Part shown: positions 31,828-38,933 of the stretch, piece by piece
Layout: each line of letters starts with the position of its first letter
How positions within the stretch are numbered: position 1 is the first letter of the stretch
Assembly (NCBI GenBank): GCA_944376335.1
Contig: CALWCH010000014.1
Coordinates: forward strand, 1-45,604
Direction of reading: 5' to 3'
DNA from: an uncultured Clostridia bacterium
GTDB lineage: Bacteria; Bacillota; Clostridia; Christensenellales; Borkfalkiaceae
Length of the DNA stretch: 45,604 bases
Program-made: the position numbers and the translations under genes
The notes under the pieces: generated by a model
The model's input: the letters and a program-made list of their open reading frames with translations, nothing else
Told to the model about the DNA's origin: nothing
Databases searched by the model: none

Positions 31828-32204
31828 TGCAATATCTTGAAATCGCACTCATGTTCTTAAAGGCGTTTGCGGTGGGCGGGCTCATCTGCACGGCGGCGCA
31901 GATCGTCATCAATCTCACCGACCTCACCTCGGGCAAGATCTTAGTCCTCTTTATGCTCATCGGCATCGGACTCACCGCGCTTGGGCTTTATCAGCCGCTC
32001 GTCGAATTTGCGGGCGCGGGGGCGACGGTGCCCATCTGCGGGTTTGGCTATCTGCTTGCGAACGGCGCGATGAAGGGCGCGGAACAAGGGCTGTTTCAGG
32101 CGCTGACAGGCTCGCTCGCGGCGGCAAGCGCGGGCGTGACCGCCGCCATCGTCTTTTCCTTCCTTATGTCGGTCCTGTTCAAATCGCATACCAAACACAA
32201 CTGA
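31827..32204 (+). CDS. spoVAE: Stage V sporulation protein AE
   Basis: This 125-residue membrane protein has four hydrophobic segments and matches the SpoVAE (AEB) type: a short N-terminus, AFAVGGLICTAAQIV, TSGKILVLFMLIGIGLTALGLY, AGAGATVPICGFGYLLANG, and a final hydrophobic helix. It is part of the dipicolinic acid channel with SpoVAC and SpoVAD. It is coupled to spoVAD by TAATG. Confidence 0.93.
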   Translation: MQYLEIALMFLKAFAVGGLICTAAQIVINLTDLTSGKILVLFMLIGIGLTALGLYQPLVEFAGAGATVPICGFGYLLANGAMKGAEQGLFQALTGSLAAASAGVTAAIVFSFLMSVLFKSHTKHN

Positions 32205-32206
32205 AC

Positions 32207-32236
32207 TTGACAAACGCCCCCGCTCTGTGATAGGAT
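32207..32236 (+). promoter_or_regulatory. Promoter of the serine hydrolase gene within an inverted repeat
   Basis: TTGACA (32207-32212), an 18-base spacer, then TAGGAT (32231-32236). The arms GCCCCCGCTCT (32216-32226) and AGAGC-AAA-GGGGGC (32237-32250) enclose the -10 box. For transcripts reading through from spoVAE they would form a hairpin that could act as a terminator and hide the ribosome site AGGGGG. Confidence 0.6.
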
Positions 32237-32257
32237 AGAGCAAAGGGGGCTTATGTT

Positions 32258-33121
32258 ATGGATATCAAATATTTCGACGAAGTTGCGCGGCTCACAGGCG
32301 TTCTTGGACTCAAAGTCTCGCAAGGGGGGAAAGAACTCATCCATGCGACGTGGGACGAGGAAGTGCGGCGCAACGTCTATTCCGCGTCCAAGAGCTTTGT
32401 TGCCTGCGCCGTGGGGCTTGCGCAAAGCGAGGGGCTTCTTTCCATCGACGAGCCGCTCACCGAAGCATTCCCGGAAAGCCTGCCGCCCGAATGCGGCGAA
32501 AACCTGAAAAAGGCGAAGGTGAGAGACCTTCTCACCATGTGCCTCGGGCAGGAAAAGGCGGAGCTCATGGGCCCTTACCGCCCGCTCTACGAAGAGGATG
32601 ATTGGGTGAAGCTGGCGCTTTCCATCCCATTCGTGCATGAACCCGGGAGCACCTTTGTTTACAGCAACGCAGGGCCATACCTTGCGGGGATGCTCGTGCA
32701 GAAACGCGCGGGATGCGATCTTGTGGAATACCTGACGCCCCGCCTGTTCGCCCCGCTCAACATCAAGCGCCCGACCTGGGAAGCCGATCCCTTGGGCAAT
32801 ACGTTCGGCTCGAGCGGGCTCATGCTCACCCTTTCCGAACTGCACCGCTTCGGCATGCTTCTGCTGCAAAAGGGGAAGTGGGAGGGGAAACAGCTCATCG
32901 ACGAGGGCTGGCTTAAAGAGTGCACCCTCCCGCAGTCGGCGGCTCCTTACGGGTATTTCTTCTGGATGGGAGAGAAGCACTCCTTCCGCGCGGACGGCAA
33001 AAACGGGCAGCTTTCCATCGTCTTCCCCGAAAAGGATGCCGTTGTTACCGTCGTTTCCGAAAGCAGGCATGTGCCGCTCATCTTCCGCGCCATCTACGAC
33101 AGCATTTATCCACAATTATAA
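32258..33121 (+). CDS. Serine hydrolase, beta-lactamase class C-like fold
   Basis: This 287-residue protein of the penicillin-binding-protein-like serine hydrolase family has the nucleophile in SASKSF near 43-48 (S-x-x-K) and YSNAGPYLAG near 132-141 (Y-x-N). A late H/K-x-G type motif is not obvious. There is no signal peptide, so it would be cytoplasmic, which makes a peptidoglycan or drug-resistance role unlikely; an esterase or peptidase role is more likely. AGGGGG precedes the ATG by about 8 bases. Confidence 0.85.
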   Translation: MDIKYFDEVARLTGVLGLKVSQGGKELIHATWDEEVRRNVYSASKSFVACAVGLAQSEGLLSIDEPLTEAFPESLPPECGENLKKAKVRDLLTMCLGQEKAELMGPYRPLYEEDDWVKLALSIPFVHEPGSTFVYSNAGPYLAGMLVQKRAGCDLVEYLTPRLFAPLNIKRPTWEADPLGNTFGSSGLMLTLSELHRFGMLLLQKGKWEGKQLIDEGWLKECTLPQSAAPYGYFFWMGEKHSFRADGKNGQLSIVFPEKDAVVTVVSESRHVPLIFRAIYDSIYPQL

Positions 33122-33125
33122 CGAG

Positions 33126-33149
33126 AGCCCGCCTTTAAGACGGGCTTTT
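33126..33149. terminator. Shared terminator between the serine hydrolase and the AraC regulator
   Basis: AGCCCG / CGGGCT arms (33126-33131, 33141-33146) followed by TTTT on the plus strand. The minus strand ends in CTCTCGTT. Confidence 0.75.
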
Positions 33150-33150
33150 C

Positions 33151-34113
33151 TCATGCATTGGGGGGAGCCGTATGCAGTTTGCGGTAGCGGTGGGGCGTCT
33201 CGCCGTAGAGCTCCTGAAAGGCGCGGTAGAAGTGGCTGGTATTCTCGTAGCCCACTGCGCGGATGACCTCTTCGACGGGAAGCCTGCTCGTGCGGATGAG
33301 CTCCTCGGCAGCTCTTAACCGATACTCCTGCAGAAGAAGACGGAAGGGCTTTCCGAACAATTCCCGAATACGGCGGGAGAGATACGCCTCCGCATAGCCG
33401 AGGGAGGACGCGAGAGACCCGAGCGTTGCATTGGGATAGGAGCTGTCGAGAAATCCTGAGACGGCGCGCTTCAATCTGATGTCGGGCGAGGAAACGAGAA
33501 GGGTGTTGACGAGCGTCTCGCGGTAGTAGGCGAGGTAGGAAAAGAGAAGTTCGACGATGCCCGCATACACCTCCTGCGTGCCGCCGACAACGGCGAAGAT
33601 GAGATTATCCATCAGATTGCGGATGGGAAAGTTGTTCTGCGTGCGGAAGAAGAGGTACTCGGCCTCGCCCGCGTCGTCGAAGTTGCGCGATAGAAAGCCG
33701 CTCATCACGGGGTTGCTGCTTACCCTTCGGAAGATGACGCGAAGGAGGGCATCCGACACGATGAAGTTGATGCCGATGTCCTCTTCGCCCGCCCGCTTGA
33801 TGGAGTGCCGTGCATGGCGGTTCAAGAAAATCATATCGCCGCGTTCGAGCGTCACCGTCTCCTTGCCGATGACATGCGAAATGCGCCCCGCATACACATA
33901 CATGAATTCAAGATAGTCGTGCCCGTGCTCGGGAAAGTCGACAAATCGCGTGTGCGGCCGAAGGTCGAGCTCCTTCCCTTCGAGGAATTTTGCGCTGTTG
34001 ACGATGAAGCGCTCGGAGGAGGAATAGGTGCCCTTTTGAAGAGATTTTCCTTCCAGAATATCCCGCTCTTCCTCGGAAAGGCGGGAAAGTTTTTCGATGA
34101 TCCTGCTGTCCAT
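33151..34113 (-). CDS. AraC-family regulator of rhamnose use
   Basis: This 320-residue protein has an N-terminal cupin sensor domain (HTRFVDFPEHGHDYLEFMYV and a GDMIFLNRHARHSI loop). The C-terminal double helix-turn-helix (about 218-315) includes LGSLASSLGYAEAYLSRRIRELFG and VEEVIRAVGYENTSHFYRAFQ. It is divergent from rhaB across a 123-base region, so it very probably activates the rha genes in response to rhamnose. Its own promoter is TTGACA-17-TAAAAT ending 6 bases before the ATG, predicting a leaderless message. Confidence 0.92.
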   Translation of the reverse strand: MDSRIIEKLSRLSEEERDILEGKSLQKGTYSSSERFIVNSAKFLEGKELDLRPHTRFVDFPEHGHDYLEFMYVYAGRISHVIGKETVTLERGDMIFLNRHARHSIKRAGEEDIGINFIVSDALLRVIFRRVSSNPVMSGFLSRNFDDAGEAEYLFFRTQNNFPIRNLMDNLIFAVVGGTQEVYAGIVELLFSYLAYYRETLVNTLLVSSPDIRLKRAVSGFLDSSYPNATLGSLASSLGYAEAYLSRRIRELFGKPFRLLLQEYRLRAAEELIRTSRLPVEEVIRAVGYENTSHFYRAFQELYGETPHRYRKLHTAPPNA

Positions 34114-34119
34114 GTGCCC

Positions 34120-34148
34120 ATTTTACCATGCTTTTACAAAAATGTCAA
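34120..34148 (-). promoter_or_regulatory. Promoter of the AraC regulator, leaderless geometry
   Basis: On the minus strand TTGACA (34143-34148), a 17-base spacer, then TAAAAT (34120-34125), which ends 6 bases before the ATG at 34113. Confidence 0.85.
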
Positions 34149-34179
34149 GTGGGGGCGGTAAATATGCAAAATAGCGTCC

Positions 34180-34207
34180 TTGTTCTAACTAAAAACTGTG
34201 CTATAAT
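34180..34207 (+). promoter_or_regulatory. Promoter of the rha operon
   Basis: TTGTTC (34180-34185), a 16-base spacer, then TATAAT (34202-34207). The poor -35 box fits a promoter that needs an AraC-type activator. AAGGGAG precedes the rhaB ATG. Confidence 0.75.
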
Positions 34208-34236
34208 AGTGCCAAAAGATAAGGGAGATAACATCT

Positions 34237-35535
34237 ATGAAGTACTTTCTGGCAGTTGACATCGGCGCTTCCAGCGGGCGCCACATTGTAGGGCACATGG
34301 AAGAGGGCAAACTTGTAACCGAAGAAGTGCATCGCTTCCCCAACGGCGTCAAAGAGCAAGACGGCCACCTCGTATGGGATATCGAGGCACTTCTTGCGCA
34401 CGTCAAAGAGGGCATCAAAAAGGCGTTTGCAAAGTACCCCGCGATCGAGAGCCTTGCGGTCGACACCTGGGCGGTCGATTATGTGCTCATGCAGGGCGAT
34501 AAGGAAGTCCTGCCCTGCTACGCCTACCGCGACGGGCGCACCAAGGACGCCATCGAGGCCGTCCACAACATCGTGCCCTTCGAAAAGCTCTATGAACGCA
34601 CGGGCATTCAGTTCCAGCCCTTCAACACCGTGTACCAGCTCACCGACGACAAGCTGCACGGAAGGCTCGAGGGCGTCACCGATTTTCTCATGATCCCCGA
34701 ATACCTTTCCTACAAGCTCACGGGCGTCAAGGCGCACGAGTACACCAATGCGACGTCGACGGGCCTTATCAACGCCAAGACGGGCAAGTACGACATGGAG
34801 CTTGTGAAGATGCTCGGTCTTCCCGAACACTTATTCGGTGACGTCGTTCAGCCCGGGTATGAGCTTGGTACGCTGCTCCCCGAAGTTGCAGAAGAGGCGG
34901 GGGGCAATACGAAGGTCATCCTCTGCGCCTCGCACGATACGGCGAGCGCTGTCGAGGGCATCCCCATGACGGAGGGGGCCTACCTTTCGAGCGGTACCTG
35001 GTCGCTGCTCGGCATCCGCGCAAAGCAGCCCATCTGCACCCCTGCCGCCTGCAAGGCAAACTTTACGAACGAGGGCGGCGTCGGCTATATCCGCTTTCTC
35101 AAAAACATCATGGGCATGTGGGTCATCAACCGCTTAAAGGCGGAGCTGTGCCCCGAAAAGACCTTCGACGAAGCCATGTACGCGGGCAAGGAGAGCAGCT
35201 TTGACGGCCTTGTAGACGTCAACGACGAGCGGTTCCTTGCGCCCGAGAGCATGAAGGCAGCATTCGACAGTGCGTTTCCCGAAGGGAAGGGTCCCAAGGA
35301 ATTCGGCGACTACTTCCGCTGCGCACACAGGAGCCTCGCGCTCGGCTACAAAAAGGCGCTCGAACAGCTTGCGGGGTGCACGGGTGAAAAAGTCAAGACG
35401 CTCTACATCGTGGGCGGCGGGGCGAAGAACGTGTGGCTCAACGAGCTCGCGCAGGAAGTGTGCGGCGTGGAAGTGAAGCCCATTCCCGTGGAGGCGACCG
35501 CGCTCGGCAACCTCAAGATCCAAATGAACAGATGA
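34237..35535 (+). CDS. rhaB: Rhamnulokinase
   Basis: This 432-residue FGGY-family kinase converts L-rhamnulose to rhamnulose 1-phosphate. DIGASSGRHIVG near 8-19 is the phosphate loop; VDTWAVDYVL, the substrate loop YRDGRTKD, SSGTWSLLG and the late VGGGAKNVWLNELAQEVCG (ATP site) follow. The protein ends at ATALGNLKIQMNR, soon after the ALGN motif. Relatives of about 460-490 residues carry an extra C-terminal helix, so this one is shortened. It is followed 42 bases later by rhaA with a good ribosome site. Confidence 0.94.
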   Translation: MKYFLAVDIGASSGRHIVGHMEEGKLVTEEVHRFPNGVKEQDGHLVWDIEALLAHVKEGIKKAFAKYPAIESLAVDTWAVDYVLMQGDKEVLPCYAYRDGRTKDAIEAVHNIVPFEKLYERTGIQFQPFNTVYQLTDDKLHGRLEGVTDFLMIPEYLSYKLTGVKAHEYTNATSTGLINAKTGKYDMELVKMLGLPEHLFGDVVQPGYELGTLLPEVAEEAGGNTKVILCASHDTASAVEGIPMTEGAYLSSGTWSLLGIRAKQPICTPAACKANFTNEGGVGYIRFLKNIMGMWVINRLKAELCPEKTFDEAMYAGKESSFDGLVDVNDERFLAPESMKAAFDSAFPEGKGPKEFGDYFRCAHRSLALGYKKALEQLAGCTGEKVKTLYIVGGGAKNVWLNELAQEVCGVEVKPIPVEATALGNLKIQMNR

Positions 35536-35577
35536 CCGTTTGGTCCTGAAATTAAAAATTTTCTTGGAGGAAAATCT

Positions 35578-36819
35578 ATGAGCTATCAGGAAGCAAAACA
35601 GGCCTACGCCGCCTTCGGCGTAGACACGGATGCTGCGATCGCTGCCCTCAAGCAAGTGCCCATTTCTGTGCACTGCTGGCAGGGTGACGACGTCCTCGGC
35701 TTCGAGGGTGCGGAGTCTCTCTCGGGCGGCATCCAGACGACGGGCAACTATCCCGGCCGCGCGCGCAATGCGGAGGAGCTTTTGAAGGACTACGCCTACG
35801 CGCTCTCCCTCATGCCCGGCAAGAAGCGCATCAACGTGCATGCAAGCTACGTCTTTTTGGGCGAGGACAAGGGCAAGGTCGACCGCGACAAGTACGAGCC
35901 CAAGCACTTTGCCCCCTGGGTGAAGTTTGCAAAGGAGAACGGGTACGACGGCATCGACTTCAACCCCACCTTCTTTGCACACCCCAAGATGAAGGACGGC
36001 CTCACGCTCTCCTCGCCCGACGAAGAGACGAGAAAGTTCTGGGTGGAGCACGGCAAGCGCTGCATGGAGATCGCGGCATATCTCGGCAAGGAGATGGGCA
36101 GCCCCTGCCTTGTCAACATCTGGATCCCCGACGGCTATAAGGATGTGCCCGCAGACCGCCTCGGCCCCCGTCAGCGCTATGCAAAGTCGCTCGACGAGAT
36201 GCTCGAGGGCTACGATAAGGAGTGGGTCATTCCCGCCATCGAGAGCAAGGTGTTCGGCATCGGCGTGGAGAGCTACACGGTGGGCTCCAACGAGTTCTGC
36301 CAGAACTATGCGGCAACGCGCGGCATCTGCTCGCTGCTCGACAACGGCCACTATCATCCCACCGAAGTCGTCTCGGACAAGATCCCCTCGATGCTCACCT
36401 TCTATGATAAGGTCGCGCTGCACGTCTCCCGCCCCGTCCGTTGGGACAGCGACCACGTCGTCATCTTTGAGGACGAGCTCAAAGAGATCATGAAAGAAGT
36501 CGTAAGAAACGACGCTTTGGGTAAGGTCAAGATCGCGCTCGACTACTTCGACGCCTCCATCAACCGCGTGTTTGCGTGGGTGACGGGCGAGCGCTCCGTT
36601 CAGAAGGGGCTCCTCTATGCGCTGCTCCTTCCCAATGCAGCGATGAAGGACGCGCAGGAGAAAGGGGAGTTCACCAAGCTCATGTACCTGCAGGAGCGCG
36701 TCAAGATGCTGCCCTTCGGCGACGTTTGGGAAGAGTATCTCAAAGAGTGCGGCCTCGATGAAAACCACTTTGAAACCATCATGGACTACGAAAAAAAGAT
36801 CTTGAAGGAGAGAAAATGA
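35578..36819 (+). CDS. rhaA: L-rhamnose isomerase
   Basis: This 413-residue metal-dependent isomerase converts L-rhamnose to L-rhamnulose. It carries the family's HCWQGDDV near 32-39, GNYPGRAR, the metal-site segments FNPTFFAHP and NIWIPDG, and DNGHYHPTE and HVSRPVRWDSDHVV (His and Asp ligands). The length is typical. GGAGG lies 8 bases before the ATG. It is coupled to rhaD by an ATGA overlap. Confidence 0.97.
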   Translation: MSYQEAKQAYAAFGVDTDAAIAALKQVPISVHCWQGDDVLGFEGAESLSGGIQTTGNYPGRARNAEELLKDYAYALSLMPGKKRINVHASYVFLGEDKGKVDRDKYEPKHFAPWVKFAKENGYDGIDFNPTFFAHPKMKDGLTLSSPDEETRKFWVEHGKRCMEIAAYLGKEMGSPCLVNIWIPDGYKDVPADRLGPRQRYAKSLDEMLEGYDKEWVIPAIESKVFGIGVESYTVGSNEFCQNYAATRGICSLLDNGHYHPTEVVSDKIPSMLTFYDKVALHVSRPVRWDSDHVVIFEDELKEIMKEVVRNDALGKVKIALDYFDASINRVFAWVTGERSVQKGLLYALLLPNAAMKDAQEKGEFTKLMYLQERVKMLPFGDVWEEYLKECGLDENHFETIMDYEKKILKERK

Positions 36820-37649
36820 AGGATATCATGACTGCGCCCTTCGTGCGCGAAATGTGTGAAACGACTGCCAACATGTACCGCCTCGGCTGGGATGAGCGCA
36901 ACGGCGGCAACATCAGCTACCTTTTGAAGGAAGAGGAGGTCGCAGAGTATCTCGATCTCAACAACGTGCTCCGCGTCATCCCCCTCATGGGCGTCAACGA
37001 AGTGGACTTCGACGCATCTCCCATCGAGGGCAAGATCTTCATCGTCACGGGCACGGGCAAGTACTTCAAGAACGTTGAGAAGGACCCCGAGACCAACCTC
37101 GGCATCGTCCGCATCGGCAAGGGCGGCAAGAACGTCGAGCTTCTTTGGGGCTTCAAGGACGGCGGCAGGCCTACCTCCGAATTCCCCGCACACATGATGA
37201 GCCACATGGCGCGCCTTAGTGTCGACCCCGAGAACCGCGTCGTCATGCACTCGCATCCCACCAACACGCTTGCGATGAACTATGTGCATGAGCTCGACGA
37301 GAAGAAGTTCACGCACACCCTTTGGGAGATGTGCACCGAATGCATCGTCGTCTTCCCCGAGGGCGTGGGCGTGCTCCCCTGGATGCTCTGCGGCACCGCG
37401 GAGATCGGCAAGGCGACCGCCGAGAAGATGAAGGACTTCCGCCTCGTCATCTGGGCGATGCACGGCATCTACGGCGCAGGCAAGTCGCTCGACGAGACGT
37501 TCGGCCTCATCGAGACGGTGGAGAAGGCTGCCCAGATCTACATGCTCACCGCGCACCTGCCCCGCCTCAACACCATCAAGGACGAGGATATGGTCAAGCT
37601 CGTCGATCTTTTCGGCATCGATTACAGAAAAGACTTCTTAGACCTTTGA
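36816..37649 (+). CDS. rhaD: Rhamnulose-1-phosphate aldolase
   Basis: This 277-residue class II aldolase splits rhamnulose 1-phosphate into dihydroxyacetone phosphate and L-lactaldehyde. The zinc ligands appear in VVMHSHPTNTLAM (H-x-H) and later in WAMHGIYGAG. The N-terminal WDERNGGNIS is the phosphate-binding stretch. It overlaps rhaA by ATGA. The -35 box of the next promoter overlaps its stop codon. Confidence 0.97.
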   Translation: MKDIMTAPFVREMCETTANMYRLGWDERNGGNISYLLKEEEVAEYLDLNNVLRVIPLMGVNEVDFDASPIEGKIFIVTGTGKYFKNVEKDPETNLGIVRIGKGGKNVELLWGFKDGGRPTSEFPAHMMSHMARLSVDPENRVVMHSHPTNTLAMNYVHELDEKKFTHTLWEMCTECIVVFPEGVGVLPWMLCGTAEIGKATAEKMKDFRLVIWAMHGIYGAGKSLDETFGLIETVEKAAQIYMLTAHLPRLNTIKDEDMVKLVDLFGIDYRKDFLDL

Positions 37650-37674
37650 GTTTTTCCCAAAAGTGTGCTATAAT
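37646..37674 (+). promoter_or_regulatory. Separate promoter for fucO
   Basis: TTGAGT (37646-37651), a 17-base spacer, then TATAAT (37669-37674), in the short gap after rhaD. AAGGAG precedes the fucO ATG. Confidence 0.78.
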
Positions 37675-37705
37675 CGAAGAAAATTATTGATAAGGAGATT
37701 TATTT

Positions 37706-38854
37706 ATGGCTAACAGGTTTGTTCTCAACGAAACGAGCTACCACGGCAAGGGTGCGATCCAGGAGATCGCCACCGAAGTCAAGGGCAGGGGCTTTAAGAA
37801 GTGCTTCGTCTGCTCCGACCCCGACCTCATCAAGTTCGGCGTGACCAAGAAGGTGACGGATGTGCTCGACGGCGCGGGCATCGCCTATGAGATCTATTCG
37901 CAGATCAAGGCGAACCCCACGATCGAGAATGTGCAGACGGGCGTTGCTGCCTTCAAGGCAAGCGGTGCAGACTGCATCGTCGCCATCGGCGGCGGTTCCT
38001 CGATGGATACCGCAAAGGCCGTCGGCATCATCATCGCCAACCCCGAATTTGCCGATGTCGTTTCGCTCGAGGGCGTTGCTCCCACCAAGAATAAGTGCGT
38101 GCCCATCATCGCCGTTCCTACGACGGCAGGCACCGCTGCGGAAGTCACCATCAACTACGTCATCACGGATACCGCGAAGAACCGCAAGATGGTCTGCGTC
38201 GACGTGCACGACATTCCCGTCGTCGCCGTCGTCGATCCTGACATGATGAGCTCCATGCCCAAGGGCCTTACGGCTGCGACCGGTATGGACGCGCTCACCC
38301 ACGCCATCGAGGGCTACATCACCAAGGGCGCTTGGGAGATGAGCGATATGTTCCACCTCAAGGCCATCGAGATCATCGCAAAGAGCCTGCGCGGCGCTGT
38401 TGCCAACACCCCCGAAGGAAGGGAAGGCATGGCACTCGGCCAGTATATCGCCGGCATGGGCTTCTCCAACGTCGGCCTCGGCATCGTGCACTCCATGGCA
38501 CACCCTCTCGGTGCGCTCTATGACACCCCTCACGGCGTTGCGAATGCCATCCTGCTTCCCACCGTCATGGAATACAACGCAGAGGCAACGGGCGAGAAGT
38601 ACCGCGACATCGCCAAGGCGATGGGCGTCGAAGGCGTCGATGCGATGAGCCTCGAGGATGCAAGAAAGGCAGCCGTTGCAGCCGTGAAGCAGCTCTCCGA
38701 GGACGTCGGTATCCCCAAGGACCTCAAGAACATCGTCAAGGAAGAGGACCTCGACTTCCTTGCACAGTCCGCAATGGACGACGCATGCCGCCCCGGCAAC
38801 CCCAAGGATCCCACCAAGGAGGACATCATCGCCCTCTACAAGGCACTCCTTTAA
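37706..38854 (+). CDS. fucO: Lactaldehyde reductase (1,2-propanediol oxidoreductase)
   Basis: This 382-residue group III iron-dependent alcohol dehydrogenase has the NAD loop GGGSSMDTAKA near 95-105 and the iron ligands D and H in MDALTHAIEGY, then H-SMAH in GIVHSMAHPLGALYDTPHG. It reduces the L-lactaldehyde made by RhaD to propane-1,2-diol, regenerating NAD, which is the usual anaerobic end of rhamnose breakdown. It has a good ribosome site (AAGGAG) and its own promoter as well as read-through from rhaD. Confidence 0.95.
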   Translation: MANRFVLNETSYHGKGAIQEIATEVKGRGFKKCFVCSDPDLIKFGVTKKVTDVLDGAGIAYEIYSQIKANPTIENVQTGVAAFKASGADCIVAIGGGSSMDTAKAVGIIIANPEFADVVSLEGVAPTKNKCVPIIAVPTTAGTAAEVTINYVITDTAKNRKMVCVDVHDIPVVAVVDPDMMSSMPKGLTAATGMDALTHAIEGYITKGAWEMSDMFHLKAIEIIAKSLRGAVANTPEGREGMALGQYIAGMGFSNVGLGIVHSMAHPLGALYDTPHGVANAILLPTVMEYNAEATGEKYRDIAKAMGVEGVDAMSLEDARKAAVAAVKQLSEDVGIPKDLKNIVKEEDLDFLAQSAMDDACRPGNPKDPTKEDIIALYKALL

Positions 38855-38881
38855 GTTCGCTCACAGCTTACGAGATATTGC

Positions 38882-38918
38882 AAAGAAGGCGCCGCGCAAA
38901 TTGCGCGGCGCCTTCTTT
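38882..38918. terminator. Very long shared hairpin terminator
   Basis: A perfect inverted repeat with 18-base arms runs from 38882 to 38918 (AAAGAAGGCGCCGCGCAA and its complement around one base). Both strands end in TTCTTT. It separates fucO from the converging sigma/anti-sigma operon. Confidence 0.9.
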
Positions 38919-38933
38919 GCACGCTATGAAGTT

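Noticed and set aside
35500-35577. Frameshift at the end of rhaB
   Set aside because: No other frame downstream continues the kinase C-terminus before the rhaA ribosome site.
35134-36768. 544-codon minus-strand open frame across rhaB-rhaA
   Set aside because: The high GC content leaves long open frames opposite real genes. This one spans two conserved enzymes and has no start signal.
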